Assembly (NCBI GenBank): GCA_016791115.1
Contig: JAEUNL010000040.1
Span: forward strand, 1 to 48,161
DNA from: Rhodocyclaceae bacterium
GTDB taxonomy: Bacteria > Pseudomonadota > Gammaproteobacteria > Burkholderiales > Rhodocyclaceae
Direction: 5' to 3'
Length of the DNA stretch: 48,161 bases
Notes under the pieces: model-generated
Told to the model about the DNA's origin: nothing
What the model saw: only the letters and a program-made list of their open reading frames with translations
The model's database searches: none
Shown here: positions 32,739-42,101 of the stretch, piece after piece
How positions within the stretch are numbered: the first letter of the stretch is position 1
How the letters are laid out: every line of letters begins with the position of its first letter
Program-made: the position numbers and the translations under genes

Positions 32739-33221
32739 TCACCCGGCTGCGCAGGCAATCAGCGGCGCGGCGAGGTGGCGCGACAGTCCGTGCGCACCGG
32801 CGCGCATCACGGCGTGGTGGTTCCACGCGAACACCGGCCGCAGCAGCGGCAGCAGGCGACGCATCCAGGGCCGGCGCAGGTTCACCGCCCAGCGATAGGT
32901 GGCGCGGGTGGCGTCGCCGTCCGCTTCGACGCGCCAGAAGCCGACGCCTTCGAGGTCGCCCACGGCATGGCCTTCGATTTCGCGCGGCTTGACGATGCGC
33001 ATGGTCGTGACGTCGAGCGTGATGCCGTAGCCCAGCGCGGAGCCCCACTCGATGCGCCGCAGGCTGCCGATGTCGTCCGCATTGCCGTGGCGGAGCAGCC
33101 GCACGCGGCGCACGTACGGCCACCACAGCGGCCAGCCCTGCGGGTCGGCCAGCGCGCCCCACACGGCCTGGACGGGCGCGCCGATGTGCCAGCGGCTAAC
33201 GAGGACGAAATCGGGTTGCAT
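32739..33221 (-). CDS. SRPBCC-family (polyketide cyclase-like) protein
   Basis: 160 residues with the START/SRPBCC pattern: WHIGAPVQAVWGALADPQGWPLWWPYVRRVRLL at the N-terminus (split over two strands and a helix) and a long C-terminal helix. It would bind a small hydrophobic ligand. A GTG at 33227 overlaps the bicupin stop (GTGA) and is in frame with the ATG at 33221, so either start is possible. It is the last gene of the ECF sigma/bicupin unit and may serve its stress response, for example lipid or pigment handling. Confidence 0.85.
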   Translation of the reverse strand: MQPDFVLVSRWHIGAPVQAVWGALADPQGWPLWWPYVRRVRLLRHGNADDIGSLRRIEWGSALGYGITLDVTTMRIVKPREIEGHAVGDLEGVGFWRVEADGDATRATYRWAVNLRRPWMRRLLPLLRPVFAWNHHAVMRAGAHGLSRHLAAPLIACAAG

Positions 33222-33223
33222 GT

Positions 33224-34087
33224 TCACAGCCGCGCCGCGGGCGCGTAGTCCGCTGCGCCGTGGACGTACATCAGCGCGCCGACGTCGCTGGTGAGTTCGC
33301 GGTGCAGCGAGCCGGCGGGCGCATGCTGGTATTCGCCGGAGCGGAACAGGGTGTCGCCGATCCAGGCTTCGCCTTCGAGCAGCAGGCAGTCTTCGGCCTG
33401 CGGATGCGGGTGGCCCGGCACGCGCGCGCCGGCCTGCATGCGCAGCAGCATCGAACGCTCGCCGCCTTCGCACCACAGTTCCTTGGTCTGCACGCCGGGC
33501 ACGAGGTCGCGCCAGTCGCCCTCGTCGGCGCGTACCGTGATCGGCGCCGCGCCCTTGCCGGGCAGCAGGGCCTTGACCAGGTCGCGCGCCACTTCGAGGC
33601 CGTGACCGATGGGCACGCCGCGCAGGTAGAGCAGCGCGCCGCTGCGCGAGCTGACACGGCCGTGCCGGCTGCCGGCGAGCGCGATGTGGTAGTCGCCTTC
33701 GCGCACGACCAGGTCGCCGAGCTGCGCCTCGCCGCGCAGCACGACGCATTCCTCGTGCTCGTTGTGGCGGTGGATCGGCAGCACGCCGCCGGGTTCAATG
33801 TCGACGAGTACGGAGCGTGCGGCGGCGCCGTCGTTGAGCATCTTCACGCGCACGCCGTCGACCAAAGGGCGCCATTCTCCTTCGTCGCGCCGCACGGTGA
33901 TGAAGCGGCCCGATTCCTCGCGGCTGGCACGCGCGCGTTCGAGCAGGCGGCTGCGCAGGGCGGCGCCGCGCGCGGACGCCGGCGGCAGCGGTTCGAGGGC
34001 GCCGGCAAGCGCCCCGGCGAGCGCGTCCGACAGGTGCGGATCGTCGGGATCGATTGGCGTCGGGTTCGTGGAAGGCGGCTTTTTCAT
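33224..34087 (-). CDS. Bicupin, presumed anti-sigma factor (ChrR-type cupin)
   Basis: 287 residues. Two similar cupin halves (RRDEGEWRPLVDGVRVKML near 66 and RADEGDWRDLVPGVQTKEL near 186) each keep a metal-binding set: H106, H108 and E112, and H226, H228 and E232. About 60 residues precede them (DALAGALAGALEPLPPASAR). ChrR-type anti-sigma factors have an N-terminal zinc-binding domain with His-x3-Cys-x2-Cys; that motif is not found here. The start overlaps the ECF sigma stop (ATGA), which is the usual sigma/anti-sigma arrangement. Control by singlet oxygen or a related signal, as known for ChrR, is possible but not shown. Confidence 0.85.
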   Translation of the reverse strand: MKKPPSTNPTPIDPDDPHLSDALAGALAGALEPLPPASARGAALRSRLLERARASREESGRFITVRRDEGEWRPLVDGVRVKMLNDGAAARSVLVDIEPGGVLPIHRHNEHEECVVLRGEAQLGDLVVREGDYHIALAGSRHGRVSSRSGALLYLRGVPIGHGLEVARDLVKALLPGKGAAPITVRADEGDWRDLVPGVQTKELWCEGGERSMLLRMQAGARVPGHPHPQAEDCLLLEGEAWIGDTLFRSGEYQHAPAGSLHRELTSDVGALMYVHGAADYAPAARL

Positions 34088-34740
34088 GATGTCGTTTCCG
34101 TTGCTGCGATGTCGGGGGCGAGTACGCCGCGCAGGGCGGTCAGCGCACGCCGGATATGGGATTTCACGGTGCCGAGCGGCAGCGCGGTCTGCGCCGCGAT
34201 TTCCTCGTGCGTGAGGCCGCGGAAGAAGGCGAGCGCGAGCAGCTGGCGCGGCAGCGCATCCAGGGTTTCGAGCGCCGCGTGCAGGGCGCGATTGCGCTGC
34301 GAGGCCGCGAGCAGATCCTGCGGATCGCCCTCCTGCGCGACCTCGGCGCCGGCCAGCGTCTCGGGCTCGGGGTGGGCATCGGCCTCGTCCTCGCGGCGCA
34401 GGCTGTCAAGCGCACGGCTGCGCGCGATGGTCAGCAGCCAGGTCATCGCGCTGCCGCGAGCCGGGTCGAAACGCAGCGCCTGGCGCCACACCTGCCAATA
34501 CACGTCTTCCGCCACTTCCTCGGCCGCCTGCGCGTTGCGCGTGATGCGCAGCGCGAGGCCGTAGACGCGGCCGAGGGTGGCATCGTAGAGATGGCCGAGC
34601 GCCTGCTCGTCGCCACGTCCGACGGCGGCGATCCGGCCGCGCAAGGTCGCCTCGTCGGAGGCGACAACCGGCCGGCCCGCCGCGCCCCCGATGGCAGAGG
34701 CGCAGGACGCATCTGCCTCGTCTGCCGATTCCGGATCCAT
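34084..34740 (-). CDS. ECF-type RNA polymerase sigma factor
   Basis: 218 residues. Sigma region 2 is seen at LYDATLGRVYGLALRITRN and VAEDVYWQVWRQALRFDP, and region 4 at LPRQLLALAFFRGLTHEEIA and LGTVKSHIRRAL. No region 1 or 3 exists, as expected for ECF factors. The ATG at 34740 is preferred, with MCEEPGL at 34803 as alternative. It is followed by the bicupin presumed anti-sigma and an SRPBCC protein, all overlapping. A TATACT hexamer lies just upstream of 34740 and may belong to its promoter. The target promoters are unknown. Confidence 0.93.
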   Translation of the reverse strand: MDPESADEADASCASAIGGAAGRPVVASDEATLRGRIAAVGRGDEQALGHLYDATLGRVYGLALRITRNAQAAEEVAEDVYWQVWRQALRFDPARGSAMTWLLTIARSRALDSLRREDEADAHPEPETLAGAEVAQEGDPQDLLAASQRNRALHAALETLDALPRQLLALAFFRGLTHEEIAAQTALPLGTVKSHIRRALTALRGVLAPDIAATETTS

Positions 34741-34924
34741 GGCAGCCAGTATAGGGGCCACCTCCACGCCGCGCCGGGCCGCCAGGCCAGGTTCCTCGCA
34801 CATGATCACCCCGCTGTTGTTGCTTGTGCCTCGGTGTACGCCGCTGGCGGCAGGACGGATGCAGGCCCGATGGCGCAAAATACGGCTCCCGACGCAGGAC
34901 CCGACCCGACACGCCCGACAAACC

Positions 34925-36166
34925 ATGACAGCACGCGATGCTTCCGCCCCACTGCTGCCTGCCGCAATCGACGCCGGCTGGCGCGCGGAAGGCGGCTGCC
35001 TGCTGGCCGGCGAGGCGCGCATCGACGCGCTTGCGCAACGCATGGGCACGCCGCTGTTCGTGTACTCGCGGGCCGTCATCGACGCGCGGATCGGGGCACT
35101 GCGCGGCGCGTTGCCGCCCGGCATCCGGGTGCTCTACGCGGTGAAGGCGAATCCGCTGCCGGCGCTGCTCGAACACATCGCCGGGGCGGTGGACGGCTTC
35201 GACATCGCCTCCGGCGGCGAACTCGCCCGCGCGCTGGCGGCCGGCATGGCGGGCGCGCGCCTGAGTTTCGCCGGGCCAGGCAAGGCCGACGACGAACTCG
35301 TGCAGGCGGCCGCCGCGGATGCCCTGGTCGTGCTGGAGTCGGCGGACGAGGCGCGCCGGCTCGCCCGGCTCGGCGGCGGACGCCGTCCGCGCGTCGCGCT
35401 GCGCATCAACCCGCCGTTCGAACTGGCGCCGGCAGCGGCACGAATGGGCGGCGGGCCGCGCAAGTTCGGCGTGGACAGCGAGCAGGCGCCGCAGGCGCTA
35501 GCCGCGATCGCGGCGTTGCCGCTCGAATTCGTCGGCTTCCATTGCTATGCCGGCTCGCAATGCCTGGACGCGAACGCCATCATCGCGACGCAGCGCATGA
35601 CGCTGGACCTGATGGCGGAACTCGCGCGCCTCGCGCCGGCGCCGGTGCGCCTGCTGAACTTCGGCGGCGGTTTCGGGATTCCGCAGCACGCGGGCGAATC
35701 GCCGCTCGACCTCGCGCGCATCGGCAGCGCCATGGCGGCCCTGGCGCGCGATGCCGCGACATGCTTGCCGCAGGCGGCGCTGACGCTGGAACTGGGACGG
35801 TACCTCGTCGGCGAGGCGGGGCTTTACGTCTGCCGCGTGATCGAGCGCAAGGTCTCGCGCGGGCGAACCTTCCTCGTGCTCGACGGCGGGCTGCACCACC
35901 ACTGGCACGCAACCGGCGCGCTCGAAGGGCGCCGGCACCTGCACTTTCCGCTTGCGTTGGCGAACCGGCTCGACGCCGCACCGACCGAGACGGTCACGGT
36001 TGCTGGCCCGCTATGCGCACCGCATGACATTTTCGCGCACGACGTGCCGCTCGCGCGTGCCGAGCCGGGCGACCTGATCGCGGTGTTCCAGTCGGGGGCT
36101 TACGGGCCTTCGGCCAGCCCGGGCGGATTCCTCGGCCGGCCAGGTGCCGTGGAGATGCTGGTCTGA
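34925..36166 (+). CDS. PLP-dependent decarboxylase, DapDC/ODC fold III type
   Basis: 413 residues. The PLP lysine is K74 in LYAVKANPLP; FHCYAGSQ and the RLLNFGGGFG motif form the phosphate site, and the cysteine of the C-x-x-x-D motif is near residue 364 (GPLCAPHDIF). These are the hallmarks of fold-type III decarboxylases (LysA, ornithine/arginine type). The MGGGPRKFGVD segment is closer to the decarboxylases associated with exosortase/PEP-CTERM loci than to LysA, although no exosortase gene is in the window. The start ATG at 34925 lies just before the conserved N-terminus. It is divergent from the ECF sigma gene and converges on the small periplasmic protein. Confidence 0.9.
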   Translation: MTARDASAPLLPAAIDAGWRAEGGCLLAGEARIDALAQRMGTPLFVYSRAVIDARIGALRGALPPGIRVLYAVKANPLPALLEHIAGAVDGFDIASGGELARALAAGMAGARLSFAGPGKADDELVQAAAADALVVLESADEARRLARLGGGRRPRVALRINPPFELAPAAARMGGGPRKFGVDSEQAPQALAAIAALPLEFVGFHCYAGSQCLDANAIIATQRMTLDLMAELARLAPAPVRLLNFGGGFGIPQHAGESPLDLARIGSAMAALARDAATCLPQAALTLELGRYLVGEAGLYVCRVIERKVSRGRTFLVLDGGLHHHWHATGALEGRRHLHFPLALANRLDAAPTETVTVAGPLCAPHDIFAHDVPLARAEPGDLIAVFQSGAYGPSASPGGFLGRPGAVEMLV

Positions 36167-36172
36167 GGAACG

Positions 36173-36556
36173 CTACTTGTTTGGCGCCTGCTCGCGCGCC
36201 GACGCGATCATCTGGCGGCGATCTTCTTCGGCCGAGCGGATCGCGACCTTCTGCTCGTCGCTGAGCGGCTTGCCGCCGAATTTCTCGATTGCCGACACGG
36301 TCCGTGCTGCGGGATCGGTGATGCGGCCTTCCGGCGGGATCGCCTGGCGCACGGTATCGGACGGCATGCTGGTGATGGCGACGACGCGTTTCACGAACAG
36401 GTCGTTGGCGCGGCGCACCTCGGCACCGACCCACGCCGACTGGGCGGGCGTCAGTCTCGCGCCGTTGGTCGCGGACGGCACCAGGGATTGCGCAACGGCG
36501 CTCAGGCAGAAGCCGCTCAGGATGACGGCGAGCAGGTGGACGGAAGTGCGCGGCAT
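36173..36556 (-). CDS. Small exported protein of unknown function
   Basis: 127 residues with a signal peptide (about 1-23, ending AVAQS), so it is probably periplasmic. The mature region is mainly helical with charged residues (LTPAQSAWVGAEVRRAND, AEEDRRQMIASAREQ). The ATG at 36556 is the natural start. It lies 35 bp downstream of qor, so cotranscription is likely, and converges with the decarboxylase gene (6 bp apart). No family recognised. Confidence 0.75.
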   Translation of the reverse strand: MPRTSVHLLAVILSGFCLSAVAQSLVPSATNGARLTPAQSAWVGAEVRRANDLFVKRVVAITSMPSDTVRQAIPPEGRITDPAARTVSAIEKFGGKPLSDEQKVAIRSAEEDRRQMIASAREQAPNK

Positions 36557-36591
36557 GTGAGAAGACCCGGGATCGTTGTTCTTTCCAACGC

Positions 36592-37572
36592 TCAGGGTAG
36601 CAGAATGGTTGATCCGGTTGTCCTGCGCCCTTCGAGGTCGCGGTGCGCCTGGGCCGCATCGGCCAGCGCGTAACGCTGGTTGATGTCGATCTTCACCTTG
36701 CCAGACGACACGACGTCGAACAGCTCGCCCGCCATCGCGAGCAGGTCGCTGCGCTTTGCGGCGTATGTGAACAATGTCGGCCGGGTCAGGAACAGCGAGC
36801 CCATGCGCGCGAGTGCGCCAATGTCGAACGGCGGCACCGGCCCGGAGGCGCTGCCGAAATTGACCATCATGCCCAGCGGGCGCAGGCAGGCGAGCGAGTC
36901 CATGAAGGTGTCCTTGCCGATCGAGTCGTAGACCACTGGCAGGCCTGCGCCGCCGGTGATCTCGCGCACGCGGTCGGCAAATTTCTCGCGCGTGTACACG
37001 ATCGTGTGGTCGCAGCCGTGGGCGCGCGCCAGCTCCGCCTTGGCATCCGAGCCGACGGTGCCGATCACCGTCGCGCCGAGCGCCTTGGCCCACTGGCAGA
37101 CGATCAGTCCAACGCCGCCGGCCGCGGCATGGATCAGGATGGTGTCGCCCGGCTGCACGCGATAGGTGCGGCGGAGCAGGTATTGCGAGGTCATGCCCTG
37201 CAGCATCATGGCGGCACCCTGCTCGAAGCTGATCGCATCGGGAAGCCGCACCAGGCGATCGGCCGGCATCACGCGCGCCTGCGCATACGCGCCGACCGGC
37301 CCGCCCGAATACGCCACGCGGTCGCCGACCGCGATGTCGGCCACGCCCGGCCCGATCGCCTCGACGACGCCCGCCGCCTCGAGGCCCAGCCCGCTCGGCA
37401 GCGGCAGCGGGTACAGACCGCTGCGGTGGTAGGTGTCGATATAGTTGAGCCCGACCGCCTTGTGCACGACGCGTGCCTCGCCGGGGCCAGGGTCACCAAC
37501 CTCGACCGCCTGCCACTGCAGAACCTCGGGGCCGCCGGCGTGTGCGAACCGGATTGCGTGGACACTGGACAT
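36592..37572 (-). CDS. qor: NADPH:quinone reductase (zeta-crystallin-like), Qor type
   Basis: 326 residues, medium-chain dehydrogenase/reductase. The N-terminal GroES-like domain starts VHAIRFAHAGGPEVL and includes GLEAAGVVEAIGPGV. The NADPH-binding Rossmann motif is AAAGGVGLIVCQWAKALGA, followed by GTVGSDAKAELARAHG. No zinc ligands are expected in this family. The enzyme reduces quinones by one electron with NADPH. It lies 5 bp downstream of the phospholipase A gene and may share its transcript. Confidence 0.95.
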   Translation of the reverse strand: MSSVHAIRFAHAGGPEVLQWQAVEVGDPGPGEARVVHKAVGLNYIDTYHRSGLYPLPLPSGLGLEAAGVVEAIGPGVADIAVGDRVAYSGGPVGAYAQARVMPADRLVRLPDAISFEQGAAMMLQGMTSQYLLRRTYRVQPGDTILIHAAAGGVGLIVCQWAKALGATVIGTVGSDAKAELARAHGCDHTIVYTREKFADRVREITGGAGLPVVYDSIGKDTFMDSLACLRPLGMMVNFGSASGPVPPFDIGALARMGSLFLTRPTLFTYAAKRSDLLAMAGELFDVVSSGKVKIDINQRYALADAAQAHRDLEGRRTTGSTILLP

Positions 37573-37577
37573 GTTGC

Positions 37578-38720
37578 TTACCTCACGATGGACACGCCGA
37601 CGCGGAACTGCGGCCGGCGGCGCTGATTGTAGTCGAGCAGGCTCTCGCCATAGCCGTTGAAGTACTGGAAATGCAGGAAGCCGCCGGCATCGGAGAACAG
37701 CACGCGCTTCATGCGATAAGACAGGTCGAGCTGCAGCGAACCCTTGCTGCGCGGATAAAGGTCGGCGTTGAGCAGCCAGCCGTCATCGTTGCCGTAGCGC
37801 AGGTTGAGCAGCGCATGGCCGCGGTAATCCGCGATGTCAGGATTGTCCTCGCGATCGATGTAGCCGAACAGCTTCAGGCCGGTCGAGAAATGGGTGACGG
37901 CGTCGACGTCCCAGCGCCAGTTCGGGCGGACGAACAGCGTGTCGATCGAGCGCGAAGAGGCGCCGTCCTTGCCGTTGGACTGATGCTCGTAGCCCGCCTG
38001 CAGCGATAGCGCATGCGGCGAACCGATCTGGCGGTACGGTCCCCACTGGTAGAAGAAACTCGGCTTGTAGGTCGTGTCGCGAAATGGCTTGGAGTTCTCG
38101 GTGAAGTCCCAGATCGAGTTCTGCGTGTAACCGAAATGCAGCCCGGTCAGCAACCCGACCCAGGGGAAATCGGCCGCCCAGCCGTCGGGATCGAACAGCC
38201 GGTACTTGAACGACAACTGGAAACGCGCCGTGGTGTTGCCGCGCGAGCCCAGCACGAAATACATCGGTTCGTGCGAGGACAGCGCCGTCTCGCGCTTCGA
38301 GAGATCGACGACGCCGGCGATCTCCGCATCGCGGCCCTGCATGCGGGCGAGCGTGTCGATCTGCGGCGCGGCGCGCTGCGCCGGCCGGAACTGCACCAGC
38401 AGGCGTGTCGACGTGCGGTCGGTCAGCTCCAGCGTGCCGAGCCCCTCGAGTTCCGGCGGCAGCGCCGCGGTGTAGGCACGCCGCCCGTCCTGCGCCGGAC
38501 CGTCGGCGCGCAACGTCACCGGCACGCTGCGCGCGGCAATCAGCAGGCGCGCCGCCGACTCGTCGGGCAGCGCTTCGGCGTCGGTTGCAACCAGCACGAC
38601 GCGCAGCGGTTCGCCTCCGCTGACCAGGGTTTGCGGACTGGCAATCAGGACATCGGCAGACGCAGCCGACGGCAGCAGCCCGAGTGCCAACACGAACAGC
38701 AGGACCATGCGCGTCTGCAT
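37578..38720 (-). CDS. pldA: Outer membrane phospholipase A
   Basis: 380 residues. A signal peptide (about 1-22) is followed by an N-terminal extension (about 23-130), then the OMPLA beta-barrel ending in VGVSIVR. The catalytic His and Ser are H246 and S248 in YEHQSNG. The third triad residue, Asn156 in E. coli, is replaced by Asp (D260 in RSIDTLF) at identical spacing. The barrel hydrolyses phospholipids in the outer leaflet when activated by calcium and dimerisation. GGGAGAGG precedes the ATG at 38720, favouring it over the longer frame. The gene lies between maeB and qor. Confidence 0.93.
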   Translation of the reverse strand: MQTRMVLLFVLALGLLPSAASADVLIASPQTLVSGGEPLRVVLVATDAEALPDESAARLLIAARSVPVTLRADGPAQDGRRAYTAALPPELEGLGTLELTDRTSTRLLVQFRPAQRAAPQIDTLARMQGRDAEIAGVVDLSKRETALSSHEPMYFVLGSRGNTTARFQLSFKYRLFDPDGWAADFPWVGLLTGLHFGYTQNSIWDFTENSKPFRDTTYKPSFFYQWGPYRQIGSPHALSLQAGYEHQSNGKDGASSRSIDTLFVRPNWRWDVDAVTHFSTGLKLFGYIDREDNPDIADYRGHALLNLRYGNDDGWLLNADLYPRSKGSLQLDLSYRMKRVLFSDAGGFLHFQYFNGYGESLLDYNQRRRPQFRVGVSIVR

Positions 38721-38784
38721 GCGAACCTCTCCCAGTTTGCGCGAACCCTCGACGAAGCACGATCCGCGCCGCCCCGCCAGACGC

Positions 38785-41085
38785 CTACTGCGCACGGGCC
38801 TCGAGCGCGTCGGCCACCGCGAGCGCGGTGATGTTCACCAGACGTCGCACTGTGGCCGATGGCGTGAGTATGCCGACCGGCTTGGCCGCGCCGAGCAGCA
38901 CCGGCCCCACCGTGACCCCTTCGCCGCCCGCGACCTTGAGTAGGTTGAAGCTGATGTTGGCGGCATCGAGATTGGGCATCACCAGCAGGTTGGCCTCGCC
39001 CGACAGCAGCGAATCGGGATGCATGCGGTTGCGAATCTCGGCCGACAGCGCGGCATCGCCGTGCATCTCGCCGTCGAGTTCGAGGTGCGGCGCCTGCGCG
39101 GCGATGATGTCGCGCGCCTCGCGCATCTTCTTCGCCGAGCCGGACTTCGAACTGCCGAAATTCGAATGCGACAGCAGGGCGATCTTGGGCGCGAGGCCGA
39201 AACGCTTGAGTTCCTCGGCGGCCATCATGGCGATGCCGGCGATCTCCGCGGCGTTCGGGCTGTCATTCACGTAGGTGTCGCATATCGCCAGCGTGCGGTT
39301 GGGCAGCAGCAGCATGTTCATCGCGGCGAACAGTTGCGCGCCGGGACGCAGGCCGATGACGTCGGCGATGTGCTTGAGGTGGTTCTCGTACAAGCCGTAG
39401 GTGCCGCACACCATGCCATCCGCATCACCCCGGCGCAGCAGCATGGCGCCGATCAACGTCGTGTCGCGGCGCAGCTCGGCCCTGGCGATGTCGGGCGTCA
39501 CGCCTTCGCGCGACATCAGCTTGTAGTAGTCGCTCCACAGCTCGCGGTAGCGCGGGTCCGACTCGGGGTTGATGATGTCGAAATCCCGCTCCGGCACCAG
39601 GTTGAGGCCGTAGCGCTGGATGCGCATGCCGATCACCGACGGCCGCCCGATCAGGTGCGGACGCGCCAGCCCCTCGTCCACCACCACGCGCACCGCGCGC
39701 AGCACGCGCTCGTCCTCGCCTTCGGCGTAGATCACCCGCTTCTGCGCGGCCGGCGCGGCCTTCGCCTTGGCGAACACCGGCTTCATGATGATGCCGGATT
39801 GATAGACGAAGTTGGTCAGCTGCTGGCGATAGGCGTCGAAATCGGCGATCGGCCGCTTGGCCACACCGGAGTCCATCGCCGCTCTGGCCACCGCGGGCGC
39901 AATCTTGACGATCAGGCGCGGGTCGAACGGTTTCGGGATGATGTAGTCCGGGCCGAAGGCGAGGTTCTCGCCGCCGTACGCCAGGGCGACGATGTCGCTC
40001 TGCTCCGCCTGGGCCAGTTCGGCGATCGCCTGCACGCAGGCGAGCTTCATCTCGTCGGTGATGCGCGTGGCGCCGACGTCGAGCGCGCCGCGGAAGATGA
40101 ACGGGAAGCACAGCACGTTGTTCACCTGGTTCGGAAAGTCCGAGCGCCCGGTGGCAATGATGCAGTCGGGCCGCGCCGCCTTGGCTTCCGAGGGCAGGAT
40201 CTCGGGCACCGGGTTGGCAAGCGCGAGGATGATCGGGCGCTCCGCCATGCGCGCCACCATCTCGCCGGTCAGCACGCCGGCGGTGGAACAGCCGAGAAAC
40301 ACGTCGGCGCCCTCGATTACGTCGGCGAGCGAGCGTGCGTGCGTGTTCTGCGCATAGCGCGCCTTGTTCGGCTCCATGTTCGGCTCGCGCTCCTTCCAGA
40401 TCACGCCCTTGGAGTCGCACACAAAAATGTTCTCGCGCGTCACGCCGAGCCGCACCATCAGGTCGAGGCAGGCGATGGCCGCCGCTCCCGCGCCGGAGCA
40501 CACCAGCTTGACGGCGCCGATGTCCTTGTCCACCACCTTGAGCGCATTGAGCAGCGCGGCGGTCGAGATGATCGCGGTGCCGTGCTGGTCGTCGTGGAAT
40601 ACCGGGATGTTGAGCCGCTCGCGCAACGCGCGCTCGATGGTGAAGCACTCGGGCGCCTTGATGTCCTCGAGGTTGATGCCGCCGAGCGTGGGCTCCAGCG
40701 CGGCAATGATGTCGATCAGCTTGCCGGTGTCGTTTTCGTTGAGTTCGATGTCGAACACGTCGATGCCGGCAAACTTCTTGAACAGGCAGCCCTTGCCTTC
40801 CATCACCGGCTTGCCGGCGAGCGGACCGATGTTGCCGAGCCCGAGAACCGCCGTGCCGTTGGTGACCACGCCAACCAGGTTGCCGCGCGAGGTGAGTTCG
40901 TAGGCCTGCGCCGGATCGGCGACGATCGCATTGCAGGCGGCAGCGACGCCGGGCGAATAGGCCAGTGCCAGGTCGCGCTGGTTGGTCAGGCCCTTGGTCG
41001 GGCGAATGGAAATCTTGCCGGGCACCGGCATGCGGTGATATTCGAGCGCGGCAGCATTGAGTTCGGCGTCGAGTGGTTCTTCCAT
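38785..41085 (-). CDS. maeB: NADP-dependent malic enzyme with phosphotransacetylase-like domain
   Basis: 766 residues. Malic enzyme (about 15-430) is shown by [21 protein letters not shown], the catalytic [10 protein letters not shown] and the NADP-binding [15 protein letters not shown]. The C-terminal part (about 440-766) is a phosphotransacetylase-like domain that in this family is mainly regulatory (acetyl-CoA sensing). The enzyme decarboxylates malate to pyruvate. GGAGG upstream of the ATG at 41085 supports the start. It is transcribed away from the second ParA gene. Confidence 0.97.
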   Translation of the reverse strand: MEEPLDAELNAAALEYHRMPVPGKISIRPTKGLTNQRDLALAYSPGVAAACNAIVADPAQAYELTSRGNLVGVVTNGTAVLGLGNIGPLAGKPVMEGKGCLFKKFAGIDVFDIELNENDTGKLIDIIAALEPTLGGINLEDIKAPECFTIERALRERLNIPVFHDDQHGTAIISTAALLNALKVVDKDIGAVKLVCSGAGAAAIACLDLMVRLGVTRENIFVCDSKGVIWKEREPNMEPNKARYAQNTHARSLADVIEGADVFLGCSTAGVLTGEMVARMAERPIILALANPVPEILPSEAKAARPDCIIATGRSDFPNQVNNVLCFPFIFRGALDVGATRITDEMKLACVQAIAELAQAEQSDIVALAYGGENLAFGPDYIIPKPFDPRLIVKIAPAVARAAMDSGVAKRPIADFDAYRQQLTNFVYQSGIIMKPVFAKAKAAPAAQKRVIYAEGEDERVLRAVRVVVDEGLARPHLIGRPSVIGMRIQRYGLNLVPERDFDIINPESDPRYRELWSDYYKLMSREGVTPDIARAELRRDTTLIGAMLLRRGDADGMVCGTYGLYENHLKHIADVIGLRPGAQLFAAMNMLLLPNRTLAICDTYVNDSPNAAEIAGIAMMAAEELKRFGLAPKIALLSHSNFGSSKSGSAKKMREARDIIAAQAPHLELDGEMHGDAALSAEIRNRMHPDSLLSGEANLLVMPNLDAANISFNLLKVAGGEGVTVGPVLLGAAKPVGILTPSATVRRLVNITALAVADALEARAQ

Positions 41086-41287
41086 TTGGATCCCTCCGGG
41101 CATTGCGGCAGTCCCGCTTGTTGTTCGATGGCAATCCGGTTCGGACGATTGCCGGCAACGCAGATGATAATCCGCGCCGCACGCGGCTGCCCCGGGCCGC
41201 CGTATTGCGGGCCGGCCACCGCAGTGCAGCACGCCCGGGAAATCGGTGGCAGAATCGCGCAAGGTCAATCAGCATGAGGAATCCGCA

Positions 41288-42094
41288 ATGCGCAGGGTTG
41301 TCTTCAATCAGAAGGGCGGCGTCGGCAAATCCACCATCACCTGCAACCTTGCGGCGATCAGCGCATCGCGCGGGCGGCGCACCTTGGTGATCGACCTCGA
41401 CCCGCAGGGCAACTCGACGCAATACCTGCTCGGCCGCAGCGGCACCGAGTGCGAGGACAACGCGGCGCAGTTCTTCGACCAGATGCTGAACTTCAAGCTG
41501 CGGCCGAAGAAGACCGCGGATTTCGCCCAGGCCACGCCGTTCGGGAACCTCAGCGTGCTGCCCTCGCATCCGGACCTGGACGAGCTGATGGGCAAGCTCG
41601 AATCGCGCTACAAGATCTACAAGCTGCGCGACGCACTGGCCGACCTCGACGCTTTCGACGAAATCTGGATCGACACGCCGCCGGCGCTCAACTTCTTCAC
41701 CCGCTCGGCGCTCATCGCGGCCGAGGGCTGCGTGATTCCCTTCGACTGCGACGACTTCTCGCGCCGCGCGCTGTATTCGCTGCTGGAAAGCGTCGAGGAG
41801 ATCCGCGCCGACCACAACGCCGCGCTGGAAGTCGAGGGCATCGTGGTCAACCAGTTCCAGGCGCGCGCCAGTCTGCCGCAGAAGCTGGTGGACGAACTGC
41901 GTGCCGAAGAGCTGCCGGTGCTCGACAGCCACCTGTCGTCGTCGGTCAAGGTGCGCGAATCGCACCAGCTCGCGCGGCCGATGATCCACCTCGCACCGAG
42001 CCACAAACTGACGCTGGAATTCGTCGCGCTGTCCGACGAGCTGGCCGCCCGGCGCAAGGCCGCCGAGCGCATGGCGCAGAAGCGTCGCGCCTGA
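41288..42094 (+). CDS. ParA family ATPase, second orphan
   Basis: 268 residues. The deviant Walker A is QKGGVGKST, switch I is IDLDPQGNSTQY and the Walker B-like strand is EIWIDTPPALN. The length and the C-terminal extension (ELAARRKAAERMAQKRR) exceed the first ParA in the window. No parB or centromere-like repeats are adjacent. The ATG at 41288 is preferred over an upstream ATG at 41246. The glycine-rich protein gene begins 7 bp downstream, so the two are probably cotranscribed. Confidence 0.92.
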   Translation: MRRVVFNQKGGVGKSTITCNLAAISASRGRRTLVIDLDPQGNSTQYLLGRSGTECEDNAAQFFDQMLNFKLRPKKTADFAQATPFGNLSVLPSHPDLDELMGKLESRYKIYKLRDALADLDAFDEIWIDTPPALNFFTRSALIAAEGCVIPFDCDDFSRRALYSLLESVEEIRADHNAALEVEGIVVNQFQARASLPQKLVDELRAEELPVLDSHLSSSVKVRESHQLARPMIHLAPSHKLTLEFVALSDELAARRKAAERMAQKRRA

Positions 42095-42101
42095 CCGCCC
42101 C

